Assembly: GCF_019703515.2 (NCBI RefSeq)
Contig: NC_059365.1
Coordinates: 34,491,501-34,555,500 of the forward strand
Source of the DNA: Myxocyprinus asiaticus
Lineage: Eukaryota > Chordata > Actinopteri > Cypriniformes > Catostomidae
Reading direction: 5' to 3'
DNA length: 64,000 nucleotides
Shown here piece by piece: positions 1-10,966 of the stretch; positions within the stretch are counted from its first letter, which is position 1, and each line of letters starts with the position of its first letter. Made by a program: the position numbers and the translations under genes. A model generated the notes under the pieces. The model had not been told where the DNA came from. It was given only the letters and a program-made list of their open reading frames with translations, and searched no databases.

Positions 1-331
1 CGAGCGTGCTGGGGAATGGGAGGTCCACAGGGGGATACCCGGCAGAGGCGGTCCCATTGGGGTCCCCAAATCGCCCCCAGTGCTAGCCTGCTGGCCTTAT
101 ACCCGTGGGTAAAAGGACCGAGGCGGGGAGCCTCTGGGGTGGCTTGCTTTCTTACAAAGGTGAGCCGCGACTGCAACGTTGCCATGGACATGTCCTCGCA
201 ATGAGAACATGACCATCCATGAACGCTGTCTCCGCGTGAGCAGTGCCCAGACATGAAAGACAGTGATCGTGACCGTCAGAAGGCGAGAGATAATGAGCGC
301 AACCAGGAATAACACACAATCGGAAAAGCAT
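1..331 (-). pseudogene. DIRS gag-like N-terminus, partial
   Basis: A reading frame starting at an ATG at 331 on the minus strand encodes the cysteine/histidine-rich start of a DIRS-type Gag (motif DGHDHCLSCLGTAHAE). The same start exists in the copy at 50133. Compared with that copy, this one has single-base indels, one within the Cys/His region and one near position 95, so the frame is not continuous. In the family this protein would package the RNA. Here it is a remnant cut by the window edge. Confidence 0.6.
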
Positions 332-752
332 CTTTAGAAAGACGCGTCTTTAAAAAGACTTTACGTGTGTGCCGCTCTTTTAGAGAAATATACTCTTTTA
401 GAGAAATATACTCTTTTATTTCTGCCGAAGCGCCCAGGGGCATTCTCTGTAGTGCACCAGTGCAGAGGGGGGAGAAGTCACTGAAATGCGCCGTCAGATC
501 CAGCAGAGGTGAATAAACAGTCATGGGAATTCAGCTCAGTGAGCATGACCGTTCGGCTCTGAAGAGAAATTCTGAATGAGTGGTTGCATACCAGCTCCTT
601 TTATACCCGTATGTCCGGGGGAGTGGCATGCAAATACCACTCGCCAATTTTCATTGGCCTTTTATCAAAGACCAGAGGTGTCTCGGGTTCCCAAGAGTGA
701 CCCCTAGTGTCACTACATCGACACAACGTCAAGTGAGTGACAGATAGGGAAA
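1..752 (-). mobile_element. DIRS-like retrotransposon, 5' end (truncated by window edge)
   Basis: The segment is a reverse-complement relative of the first ~750 bases of the DIRS-like element at 49719-54975. It has the same terminal sequence (rc GTTCCCTATCTGTC near 740-752), the same inverted-terminal-repeat stretch with a TATAAAAG box (read on the minus strand near 600), and the same leader into gag. The copy reads off the left edge of the window, so its reverse transcriptase and recombinase cannot be judged. No target duplication is expected for DIRS elements and none was found. The family call rests on the full copy at 49.7 kb. Confidence 0.75.
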
Positions 753-1862
753 GCAGGTAATTCCAATGGGTTCACATACTTTTTCTTGCCATATAAATTT
801 ACAATTGCAAAAATGGGAATAAAGAGCCAACCAGAACATAAACTCAACTGATCAGCTATTGTGCATCCCTCAAGACATATTGTTTACATATGATGTGAAC
901 CAGCTATATTAAATAACCACAGAAACAAATCTCTAATAAACCTTTGCCAGTTGTGCTTGGAGAAATGATAGAAAATATTAAATGATTCAACAGGGTTGCT
1001 GGAAGTCAAGCTAGATGTTTTATAACAACCAATGAAACTGAATGTTCATATAGTACAGAATAATAATATGTTCCAAAAAAAACTGATTTTTACACTCATA
1101 ATTGAGAAATTTTTTTTCTTATTTTTTATTTATTTAGTCTTTTATAATATAGTGAACAATTTATTGAGGTATTTTAGTTATTTAGTGATTAATAAGCATA
1201 CAGTTCTTAAATGTCACCAAAATAAAATCTGCCACCTGTTGAAACTCACTGGTGCATGCAGGCGACTGCAGTTAAAATATGGGGCTTAAAACCTTGTTTT
1301 AAAAAAATCTCCATGATGTGTGCCCTTACATCTTTGAGACATGAAAAATTATCTTCTTCATTACACAAACATTTGCAGCCTGTGGCTATTTTGTTAATGA
1401 AACCCAGCTGTCCTTTGTAAGCTGGAGGGTAAAACATTGACTTGTTTAAGGAGAAAATATTGAATTTACCACAATATGATCTGATTTTGCAATAGAGCAA
1501 TATTAATATGCCTAGCAAACATGCTCTTATCCAAACACAAATAAATTAATCATGGCTCCCCAGACTAGGCAGTGCTCTGCCGCAAACATCTGTAGCATAA
1601 ATTAGCACACTGCAATGGAGTTGTGTCTATCTTCAAATAAACAGGAAGTCTTCTGCCTCCTAGTTAAAAAAAAAAAAAAAAAATTGAGTAATGAACAAGA
1701 AAGCATGTATGCTGAGCTGCTCCAGTTGAGAGTGAAGCTCATCAAAATAATGTTTAGTTATGGGTAATTTAAAGTAAGACTCATTTCTTTTAATTTGTAT
1801 GTGTTGCAGATGTGTGGAGTAAGCTCAAGGGTTCCTGTGAATAGTGATGGTGTCCAGTAGGG
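753..1862. other. AT-rich intergenic stretch
   Basis: No gene recognised. Short reading frames at 1032-1289 (+) and 1246-1518 (-) overlap each other and show no domain. There is a pure A run near 1665-1682. No paired terminal repeats were seen. Confidence 0.5.
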
Positions 1863-1886
1863 ATATATATATATATACTTTTCATG

Positions 1887-1892
<6 letters not shown>

Positions 1893-1918
<26 letters not shown>
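1893..1918. repeat. (TA)n microsatellite at the Tc1 insertion site
   Basis: Pure TA repeat that supplies the TA target of the Tc1-like element starting at 1919. A shorter AT run lies at 1863-1878, separated by the sequence tacttttcatgctaat. Confidence 0.9.
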
Positions 1919-1921
<3 letters not shown>

Positions 1922-2102
1922 GTGCATCTCAATAAATTAGTTCATTTATTTCAGTAATTCAACTCAAATTGTGAAACTCGTGTATTAAATAAATTCAATG
2001 CACACAGACTGAAGTAGTTTAAGTCTTTGGTTCTTTTAATTGTGATGATTTTGGCTCACATTTAACAAAAACCCACCAATTCACTATCTTAAAAAATTAG
2101 AA
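1919..2102. repeat. Left terminal inverted repeat of the Tc1-like element
   Basis: Matches the reverse complement of 3288-3482. It lacks 15 bases (aatgtcgtggaaaag) just after the first 22 bases, which the right repeat has. In the family the outer transposase-binding repeat lies near the tip, so the gap could weaken this end. Confidence 0.9.
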
Positions 2103-2184
2103 TACATCATAAGACCAATAAAAAAAAACATTTTTAGTGAATTGTTGGCCTTCTGGAAAGTATGTTCATTTACTGTATATGTAC

Positions 2185-3183
2185 TCAATACTTGGTAGGG
2201 GCTCCTTTTGCTTTAATTACTGCCTCAATTCGGCGTGGCATGGAGGTGATCAGTTTGTGGCACTGCCGAGGTGGTATGGAAGCCCAGGTTTCTTTGACAG
2301 TGGCCTTCAGCTCATCTGCATTTTTTGGTCTCTTGTTTCTCATTTTCCTCTTGACAATACCCCATAGATTCTCTATGGGGTTCAGGTCTGGTGAGTTTGC
2401 TGGCCAGTCAAGCACACCAACACCATGGTCATTTAACCAACTTTTGGTGCTTTTGGCAGTGTGGGCAGGTGCCAAATCCTGCTGGAAAATGAAATCAGCA
2501 TCTTTAAAAAGCTGGTCAGCAGAAGGAAGCATGAAGTGCTCCAAAATTTCTTGGTAAACGGGTGCAGTGACTTTGGTTTTCAAAAAACACAATGGACCAA
2601 CACCAGCAGATGACATTGCACCCCAAATCATCACAGACTGTGGAAACTTAACACTGGACTTCAAGCAACTTGGGCTATGAGCTTCTCCACCCTTCCTCCA
2701 GACTCTAGGACCTTGGTTTCCGAATGAAATACAAAACTTGCTCTCATCTGAAAAGAGGACTTTGGACCACTGGGCAACAGTCCAGTTTTTCTTCTCCTTA
2801 GCCCAGGTAAGACGCCTCTGATGTTGTCTGTGGTTCAGGAGTGGCTTAACAAGAGGAAAACGACAACTGTAGCCAAATTCCTTGACATGTCTGTGTGTGG
2901 TTGATGCCTTGACACCAGCCTCAGTCCATTCCTTGTGAAGTTCACCCAAATTCTTGAATCGATTTTGCTTGACAATCCTCATAAGGCTGCGGTTCTCTCG
3001 GTTGGTTGTGCATCTTTTTCTTCCACACTTTTTCCTTCCACTCAACTTTCTGTTAACATGCTTGGATACAGCACTCTGTGAACAGCCAGCTTCTTTGGCA
3101 ATGAATGTTTGTGGCTTACCCTCCTTGTGAAGGGTGTCAATGATTGTCTTCTGGACAACTGTCAGATCAGCAGTCTTCCCCAT
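2185..3183 (-). CDS. Tc1-like transposase, intact
   Basis: Cut-and-paste transposase of the DD34E group: it would bind the inverted repeats, excise the element and insert it at TA. The open frame runs without a stop. I place the start at the internal Met opening MGKTADL (3183), as in other fish Tc1 proteins; a Met 12 codons upstream (3219) is also in frame. Counting from that upstream Met, a helix-turn-helix lies near residues 36-56 (motif AGCSQSAVSKHV), a basic hook GRKKCGRKR at 61-69, and the catalytic residues are D158 (LFSDES), D248 (FQQD) and E283 (SPDLNPIENLW), with 34 residues between the last two. About 332 aa, normal for the family. No frameshift or premature stop was seen. Whether it is active cannot be told from sequence alone. 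Confidence 0.93.
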   Translation of the reverse strand: MGKTADLTVVQKTIIDTLHKEGKPQTFIAKEAGCSQSAVSKHVNRKLSGRKKCGRKRCTTNRENRSLMRIVKQNRFKNLGELHKEWTEAGVKASTTHRHVKEFGYSCRFPLVKPLLNHRQHQRRLTWAKEKKNWTVAQWSKVLFSDESKFCISFGNQGPRVWRKGGEAHSPSCLKSSVKFPQSVMIWGAMSSAGVGPLCFLKTKVTAPVYQEILEHFMLPSADQLFKDADFIFQQDLAPAHTAKSTKSWLNDHGVGVLDWPANSPDLNPIENLWGIVKRKMRNKRPKNADELKATVKETWASIPPRQCHKLITSMPRRIEAVIKAKGAPTKY

Positions 3184-3287
3184 GATTGTGTAGCCTAGTG
3201 AACCAAACTGAGAGACCATTTTGAAGGCTCAGGAAAACTTTGCAGGTGTTTTGAGTTGATTAGCTGATTGGCATGTCACCATATTCT

Positions 3288-3482
3288 AATTTTTTGAGAT
3301 AGTGAATTGGTGGGTTTTTGTTAAATGTGAGCCAAAATCATCACAATTAAAAGAACCAAAGACTTAAACTACTTCAGTCTGTGTGCATTGAATTTATTTA
3401 ATACACGAATTTCACAATTTGAGTTGAATTACTGAAATAAATGAACTTTTCCACGACATTCTAATTTATTGAGATGCACCTG
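3288..3482. repeat. Right terminal inverted repeat of the Tc1-like element
   Basis: Inverted partner of 1919-2102 and the more complete of the two. It keeps the 15-bp block missing on the left. Confidence 0.9.
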
Positions 3483-3484
3483 TA

Positions 3485-4019
3485 TGTTGTTAAATGGACA
3501 GTTCCCACTCTTAATTAAAAACTGATTGAATGTGTCACAATGTCTTTGACTAAGAACACCCCATACCCCTTATCACTGAAACCTACGTCCATTGTGGCTT
3601 TGGATTCATAAAACTTTCTTTTTTTTTTTTTTTTTGGTTTATTTGCCTTTAATGGGCAGGACAGTGAAGAGCACAGCAGATCTAATGTGTCCACTATCCA
3701 CAGCCATAGCTTTGACAAGATTTAAAAGCTTAAGTCAACATGAAACAACATTCACTCAACCCATTACATTCGTACTGTAATGTATTTCAATATAAAATAG
3801 GATATTCACTGAGGGGAAAAAATAGGCAGGACCTAAACATTTTATTGAACAGAAATTGACTGGATCATGTAGAGTGGGTGTTCCATACCAGAATGGAGTC
3901 AAATCTGGAAGCAAATTTATGGTTGATTGTGGAGCACTACTCTGAAAAGTACTTCCTACCCCTCCTAAAAGGCTTTTTGACCAGAATGTGGACACTGAAG
4001 TTCACCCTTGAGAGTATCT
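3485..4019. other. Non-coding stretch with a SINE-like fragment
   Basis: No gene recognised. A T run at about 3619-3636 is followed by a stretch (gggcaggacagtgaagagca) that resembles the body of a dispersed fish SINE-type repeat, but no tRNA-like head or target duplication was found. Confidence 0.3.
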
Positions 4020-4440
4020 CTGTAACGATGCTGGCTGCTGGCAATGATGATGACGAAGACAATGACATGAAGATGAAGAGAACCCATGTGCAGTTTATTT
4101 ACAAAAGTGAAACCAAAACCCTAACTATAAACGTGAAACATGAACTTGACTTAAAACTTGACATAAACATAACATGGCTTGACTTGGCTAGAACAAAACA
4201 CATCATACATTCAATACTTGACCAAGGACAATGGTAAACTTGAGGGCTTAAATACAAGACACGGAGAACATAAACCAATGAAAAAACAGAACTGATAACA
4301 AGCTAATTAAACAATAAACCATTGAAAACATGACACATGAACATGGAGGGAAAACATGAAATCACATGACAAGGGAACAGGAACTAAACTTTTCAAAATA
4401 AAAGACATGAATCAACAAAATACACATGACAATCTCAATG
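4020..4440 (-). mobile_element. Possible solo LTR of a Gypsy-like element
   Basis: The composition and order (gtaacgatgctggctgctgg, a run of gat/gaa triplets, ggcttaaatacaagacac, then an A-rich end) are like the reverse-oriented LTRs of fish Gypsy elements; compare ggcttaaatacatggg in the LTRs at 46318 and 49324. No partner LTR, target duplication or coding part is present. The reading frame at 3878-4237 crosses it and is probably chance. Confidence 0.35.
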
Positions 4441-4572
4441 TAACCCAATGGTAATTTATTTATTTACTTATCTTTTTTGCAATTATTGCCTTAATCTTTA
4501 TTAGTCTTAACTGGCTTTAAGTTACCATATTAACTATTGTTAAGATTTTAGTAAGGGTGCATTACCTACAGT

Positions 4573-4790
4573 CAGGTTTGGGGAGTAACATAATACATGT
4601 AACGGGATTACGTATTTAAAATACAATATATAAGTAACTGTATTCCACTACAGTTACAATTTAAATCATTGGTAATTAGAATACAGTTACATTCAAAAAG
4701 TATTTTGATTACTGAAGAGATTACTTTGCATTTTATTGTCATTTGTTTCATTTAATATTTAGTCCTTTCAGATGGAAAACATTTATACAT
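4573..4790 (+). mobile_element. hAT-like repeat, left-end fragment
   Basis: Starts caggtttggggagtaac and continues with many gtaa/ttac motifs, like the ends of the elements at 21323 and 45934. No right end was found nearby, so this is a fragment. Confidence 0.4.
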
Positions 4791-5330
4791 ATAAATGATG
4801 CGATCCAAAGTGCATTTGAACAGCGGTGAAACACTTTCTTATGTTACATTCATACAAGCAGACAGAGAAGTAGGTTTGAAGTTTGGAGCAGAAGAAATAG
4901 AAATAAACCTTGTGTAAATTGTCAGCTTTACACTAAGCTAAAATGCTATTTCTAGCCATTTTACATGCACGTTACCAGGCACGATCATATTTTTTTATCA
5001 AGAAAATTCACGTTGGATCATAATTTCTTTTTTCTAGAAAGACCTTTGATATTTGGGCAAAAAATTGTATTCTTGATCATTTTTGTATTGTTTTCTTGCA
5101 AAAATATCTTGGTTACCATTATCCAATAGCACTGTGCAGCCTACTGTATGTGATGTCAGCTAAAAAGAAAACCCACTTGAGAGGCAGAGCAAGTTATTAC
5201 ATTGATGATATATAACAAAAACAGATTAATTACTGAGAAAATCTGCACTAATGAATCGTTTTATGAAATTAAATAGGGTTTTGATTCATGTTGACTTTAA
5301 CAAGATTCTACATTGAAAAATTTAGAGAAA
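4791..5330. other. AT-rich stretch without a recognised gene
   Basis: Nothing beyond short AT-rich runs; no paired repeats and no frame of interest. Confidence 0.5.
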
Positions 5331-6213
5331 GTTTGGGACTCATAAACTTCTACTCAAGCTGAAGTTACTTAACATTTTTAACAACAAATCAGATGTATTT
5401 GAAGGCTGTTGGCTATTAAAAGTAGGTTCAAAACAACATTTGAGAATTAATAAAAGAGGGGAAAGATTTTAAGTGGATCAAAATAAGAGTTAATGTTAGA
5501 AGAACTGAGCTGTCTCTTCTTTTTACCCCTATCCCTTTTATATCTCAGAGGCAGACAGCAAGCTCAATTTTAATGAAACCTTTTCTACCCACCAGATAAA
5601 ACACATACATGTCACTTCTCATTTGACTATATTTTGAATGCTTGGCCCAGTGGACTGAAGTTTGGAGCTTTCAGTCTTAAGGAGGGATGGATGAATAGAT
5701 GGATGGATTTAAACTCCTACCATTATAAGAAAATATTTTAACATTGCTTTGACTAAAACACATCTTATGACACATCTTATGACTGACAAATGATGTCCAA
5801 AATAGATGTACTTTAACAAAAATGGTGTAACTACACCCCCACAGCATTGCTCCCAATAGCATTCTTGATATTCTGTGGTTTCTGTTAAACCTCAAAACTA
5901 GACTTTAGTGAAAAAAAAAAAAAATCTAAAAAATAATAAGCAATATCACACGAGCAAGAGTGCGATATGGCCCTATATCAGCACTGATTTAGGGCCATAT
6001 AGCATGATAGGGGTAAAAAGAAGAGACAGCTCAGTTCTTCTAACATTAACTCTTATTTTGATCCACTTAAAATCTTCCCCCTCTTTTATTAATTCTCAAA
6101 TGTTGTTTTGAACCTACTTTTAATAGCCAACAGCCTTCAAATGCATCTGATTTGTTGCTAAAAAAGTTAAGTAACTTCAACTTGAGTAGAAGTTTACGAG
6201 TCCCAAGATGCAC

Positions 6214-6217
<4 letters not shown>
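5331..6217. mobile_element. MITE with ~200-bp inverted repeats and a Tc1-like right tip
   Basis: Arms at 5331-5533 and 6005-6206 are near-perfect inverted copies (shared start tgggactc.taaacttctac). The right arm runs on into agatgcacctg followed by TA, so its tip read inwards is CAGGTGCATCT, identical to the first 11 bases of the Tc1-like element at 1919. The left arm lacks this tip. The interior holds no gene; a small hairpin (tatggccct / agggccata) lies near 5966-5999. It is best read as a non-autonomous Tc1-type element. Confidence 0.75.
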
Positions 6218-6254
<37 letters not shown>

Positions 6255-6290
6255 CATGAAAAGTAATGGCTATCATAAGCTTTGAAATAA

Positions 6291-6333
<43 letters not shown>
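6218..6333. repeat. (TA)n and (AAT)n microsatellites
   Basis: TA repeat at 6218-6250, the spacer ttagcatgaaaagtaatgg, then an AAT/TAA repeat from about 6290 to 6333. The spacer is an inverted match to tacttttcatgctaa beside the Tc1 element at 1877. Confidence 0.85.
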
Positions 6334-6949
6334 GCAAATAGGTGTGTAGGTGTTTTGATAGGTAAAATGTGATAGGGTCACTAAAGATAGGTGTAATGTT
6401 TGGTAATACTCCCATGCATTTAAAGATTAAATGGCTATAATTACTAATTTTATCCTCAGAATTCACACAAAATAATATAATTGAATAAAAGTATCTGTAT
6501 TGGTATTACTGTTAGCTTTATTGGTCTTGGTAATATGTGTTATCAGATTGAAAATAAAATAAATGTTATCACCCATCATTGGTCTCCATGGTTCTCCATT
6601 GATCAATGGGTTTTGTAGTTAGCCAGAGAGATGAACAATCTGAAGCAGCAGTAGTGAGGGAAACATGTTCAGTGAAAAAAGGTCAAATCAATGCTTTAGC
6701 TTCGTTTAATCTGAAGCCTCTTTGCAATTTAATTTATTGCTTTTATTTCATTGTGATTTTAATGGACCAACACGAGTTTGATAAGAGCAATTAATATCCA
6801 TTAAAGCTCCATGATGGAGCAACCATAAAGTATTATGTACTTTCAAGCATAACAGCAGAGCAAATCATGTTCTAAACATGAGCAAATCTGTATTGTTGTT
6901 ATGTGTCCATTTCATTAGTAGAGATAAATGACTCTCTTAACTCTTAAAT
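6334..6949. other. Stretch without a recognised gene
   Basis: Only short unconserved frames (for example 6606-6794, +). No paired repeats seen. Confidence 0.45.
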
Positions 6950-7604
6950 GAATGGGACTTTCACCAAACACTCTTAAATATTGGGGTCTTTAGAGACCCT
7001 GCACCTACTGTATATCTATCACAAATGGATCTTCAAAATGCACAGATAGTATAACATTTTCAAAAATATTTACAAGAACATTAGAAAATAATAGAATAAA
7101 ATATGTTTTATTTTTCATATATCAAAGAGAGAATGCAACAAATCAGGACAAATCTAGAACAGGATTAATTACTTTCACACTGAAATTTAATGAGATGCAA
7201 CTGTCTGTCAAACACTTACTGAGCTACATATTACACATAAGGAAAACATAAGCTACACATAAGCTACAAATCTAAATAGATGCACAACTTACATAATTTC
7301 AGTAGTTCACCCAAATTATAATAGTAATGTCATACTGTTCATGTGTTGTACTTGCTATAGTTTACTTCCTTGTTTTTTCTTCATCAAATAACGATGCCAA
7401 ATGTAAATCAAGTCAATCACTGAAACAACAGCACCACATTGAGTAAGAAATAACATGTATAATATGTATGTGTACACACATATGGGATACTGATAATTCA
7501 CCGTTGTGACACAGAAAATCAACATGATTTCTTTGTATGAATATAGTACTCATTTCTCTTATATAGATATGAAATAATCATGAAAATATTAGTTATGGAA
7601 GTAC

Positions 7605-7635
<31 letters not shown>

Positions 7636-7700
7636 CCGGCACTATAACATACCCAGGGTCTCTAATGACCCTATACACTTTTGGTAATTAAGCCATAATA
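6950..7700. mobile_element. Possible MITE with ~45-bp inverted ends
   Basis: ggggtctttagagaccctg near 6982-7002 is inverted at 7651-7669 (cagggtctctaatgaccc), and similarity extends outward on both sides (accaaacactcttaaatat versus rc accaaaagtgtatag). The interior is AT-rich and non-coding, with a pure A run at 7604-7632. No target duplication was fixed. Confidence 0.45.
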
Positions 7701-9023
7701 AAAATAAATAAATAAAAAAATAAAAACACTTTTTTTTTATTTTTTTATTTTTTTTATTTTTCGTATTACACTAAAAGAAAGAGTGACTAATACTAAAGAG
7801 GTGTGGGCACAACTCCAAGGATCAGGATCACTAAAGACACGAGGTATGTGTTTACAGGTTAAGAATGGAAGTAGTAATTGCCTGAAATTGTTTTATGGTG
7901 GCACTGAAACAATGAATGCCAACAGACCCCAAAAAGCACCTAAATGGTTCCATCAACATTTCAAACATGATGTTACTTCACAAGGGGGATTTTACTTGAT
8001 GCAGTTTTTCAGAGATGGTATGCTTTACTTGTGGCTCCTCAAAACATGCAGATCATAACACAAGATTAAAAGCTTCACTTTTCTCTCAAGTGTGCCTCAA
8101 GTGTTTACGCTTAGCATATCAAGAAATAAAAATCCAGAACATATTCTCCATACTTGCATTATAAAGATCTGACAAAACTGAAGTGATAGATAGCTCTGTG
8201 TGCTTCATGAGGAGATGGAAATAAAATACACTGACAAATAAATGAATCCTGATTTTGTATTTGTGATGCAACATTATATTAACTCCAATTAAAGAAAACA
8301 TATTTTCTCACAGAAGCTCCCATTTTCAAGAAAATATCTTGAAGGTTGTATTTTTGTTTTACACAACAACAAATCTGAGTTCAACGGTTCAACAACCTTT
8401 ATATCATCGGTTTCAAAATTAATTTAATGCAAAATAATAATTCATTTTATTTAATTATTTTTTTCCTTTTATTTTCTTGACCTGAACATTTCCTAATATG
8501 ATTCTGTCAGTCATTCTGTCTCCCCTCCACCTCTTTGCCAGCTCAGAACGCAGAAATAGGTCACTGACTGTCCCATCATCCAGCACGGGGGCGGCAAGCT
8601 TATTTGCTCAAGGCTCCGTAATGGTGCTGGCAAAGAAGGCATTCAAGAACATCCATTCTATGCAAAATCTGAGGACAAAAATACCAGTGATGGAAGCAGA
8701 AACTAAGAGAGCTCTTCAGCCTTGAGCTGATTCCTTATTTTCTGATAGTCAACACAGATGGTAAAATAGTGTATTGGGGGGGCGAGAGTGAGTGAGAGAA
8801 AGAAAGATGGAGAATGTCAAATGTAGCAGTGTGGATGTTTGAGATCAATGTTCAAATTGTGTCAGCTCTTTTTTAACACATGTAAAAATAAATCAATTTA
8901 GCTTTTCAATTTAGCATATGAAATACAAACATATGATTTGACATTATATAGCTCAGGGTATAAATAAGGTAGCTAAAAAACTAATTGTTTCTCAATCGTG
9001 TCCCTTGTAACTGAGTAAAATTG
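7701..9023. other. Stretch with two unassigned reading frames
   Basis: Frames at 7783-8058 (+, 91 aa) and 8498-8725 (+, 75 aa) have no domain I recognise. Around 8500-8600 the minus strand is also open and reads plausibly (LAAPVLDDGTVSDLFLRSE), and base composition there is less AT-rich than its surroundings. It could be an old exon fragment on either strand, but nothing confirms it. Confidence 0.25.
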
Positions 9024-9260
9024 TGTGTCAAAAAGCCCCTCCAAACAAATAAAACATAATAATTGTACATAAGATCTAATTACACATGCAAACACAACAA
9101 TGACTAAAGCTATGCTCTCTCTCCAAAGCATGCAGGCATGAGTAATGAGATCAAATTCAGTTCCATTCTGTGTCATTTGAGCTATCACTGAGTCTGTGTC
9201 ATGTACTTGGCGCCATCTCCTGGTAGCCATATGTAATAAGAGTATTTTCCTCTCTACCTG
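9024..9260 (+). repeat. Dispersed repeat, copy 1
   Basis: Shares long stretches with 45133-45350 in the same orientation, for example ccaaacaaataaaacataat, acacatgcaaacacaacaat and catctcctggt.gccata. At the second site the sequence lies inside a TTAA-bounded element, so this copy is probably a fragment of that family. Confidence 0.7.
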
Positions 9261-9335
9261 TATTTGGATGACTTTCACCTCTGGTTGCAGCAATCTGAAT
9301 TCAGTTACTTGGTAATATGAAGGGCTTCTAAATGC

Positions 9336-10966
9336 TTAAAGAGCCCATATTATGCCAATTTAGAGGTTCATGGTTTTATTTTAGGGGTCTACTAGAATAG
9401 GTTTACATGCTTTAATGTTAGAAAAACACATTCTTTTTCTCATACTGTAAATTGCTGTAACACCTATTTTCATCCTCTGCTCAAATGCTCTGATTTAGCT
9501 CCTGTCTCTTTAAAGCCCCCCTTTCCGAAAAGCCCAGTCTGCTCTGATTGGTCAGCTGGCCCAGTCTGTTGTGATTGGTCAGCTGTGTGTCAGAATGTAA
9601 TGCCCCTTACCATAACTGAGTTTCAGGCTTCCTTAACAAACACTATTAAACACTAGTAAACACTATTGCGACTACAGTAACAGTGGCGTCGGTTTTTGCC
9701 ATACCAGTTTAAGTCCGATAATGAAAGTTTGGAAGGACAAGCTGATCGACCCGAACCCCCTTCGCAAGCACGACTTGAGCAGGATGTTTCACAGTGGTAA
9801 GGTTTTAATTTTGTAGCTTTCTTACAAGTACACTGATTGATTATTGTGAACCTAACAAAGCTTCAAGTAAAAGACATGAAGTGCATCTAAGTTAATCATC
9901 TTTTGCTGGAATGGGTGTAGCCAAACTTTTTTCACCCGAGCTGTGAACTTAGAGCAGAGGCTTACTCCCGGTTAGTGAGCAAGTTAGCCGTTGACTACCG
10001 TGGATAGCGGCCGTAACATTACAGCTTGTAATTTTATAATTATATAAAACTCTTGAGATTGACCATTTTGTTACACAGTTTTAGGTAAAAGCCGGCCCAC
10101 AGCTGAATATTAAACCCTTACCAAAACAATAACATTACATAGCAAGTTAGCCGAGCACTACTGTGGATTGCAGATGTAAAATGACCGTTTGTAAAAATAA
10201 ATCCATCTCCAAAATGTATCATTATTCATGATACTAAGAATGACAAACAATCTGCATAATTCTACACAACTGTAGGTAAAAGTGGGCCCGCAGCTGATTA
10301 GCAAAACTATTTCAACACAATAACATTGGCTTCCAGGTTATCAGAGGCCTACAGCTGTGCACTGGGTGTACACTGTAGCTACAACACAAAACTCTGCATT
10401 TGAAATCTCGGTAGCAGATAAATCCACAAATAATCAAGCATACTTAACAGGTTGTGATCCTGAAGCACCAGATTGTCCCAACAAAGTGGGAACTACACCA
10501 TCTTTCAGGAGTAACCGTCTTGAAAATCTGGCATTGGTTGTGGTTGTACTGCTGAGGAATAGTGGTAAAAATAAATCTTCAATTCATCTGCCTCTGGAAA
10601 TCCAAACAAAGAGTTTATGCTTTTGCAGTGAAGAAAACAGCATTTTCTTGACATAGCGACAACACTAACCCAACGTATCCTGGCCTTGGATATAACTACC
10701 TTTGTTTGAGGGCAGGTCAAAGTAGCCCTTAGGTGGGCATTATGCAAATGTGTTACATAGTGACGTAGATACTTTACAGAAAATGGCTGGACTACAAACC
10801 AGCCGTTTCATGTAGTTCTTGAGCAGTGTTGTCTGTGGGAGAGAATAACTCCCTTTTGCATGGACTTTGTGCTTTGTAACTTTGAAAACCTTTTACATGC
10901 TCAAACAGCTATATTACACACTAAAGGAAAAGTAAAATCCCAAAAAGCATAATAGGGCCTCTTTAA
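9336..10966 (+). mobile_element. Non-autonomous TTAA-flanked DNA transposon
   Basis: Ends TTAAAGAGCCCATATTATGC and, inverted, TTAAAGAGGCCCTATTATGC, with TTAA at both borders, as expected for a piggyBac-type target. The interior has no complete transposase. A short open piece around 9709-9797 (frame with SDNESLEGQADRPEPPSQAR) runs into GGTAAGG, which resembles a transposase N-terminal exon with a splice donor. A 99-codon frame at 10357-10656 is unassigned. The superfamily call is inferred from TTAA and the tips only. Confidence 0.6.
9968..10328. repeat. Imperfect tandem duplication, ~175-bp unit
   Basis: Two diverged units each start gcaagttagccg, pass through cacaactgtaggtaaaag or its variant cacagttttaggtaaaag, then gcccacagctga, and end acaataacatt. 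They lie inside the TTAA-flanked element. Confidence 0.65.

Larger units (their letters stand above)
1919..3482 (-). mobile_element. Complete Tc1-like DNA transposon
   Basis: The element begins CAGGTGCATCTCAATAAATT at 1919 and ends with the inverted tip at 3482. It is flanked by TA on both sides (1917-1918 and 3483-3484), the standard Tc1/mariner target duplication. Inverted repeats of roughly 185-195 bp enclose one transposase gene on the minus strand. Length (1564 bp), long inverted repeats and DD34E transposase all fit the fish Tc1-like group. The two inverted repeats are nearly identical apart from a 15-bp deletion in the left one, which suggests a fairly young copy. Confidence 0.93.
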
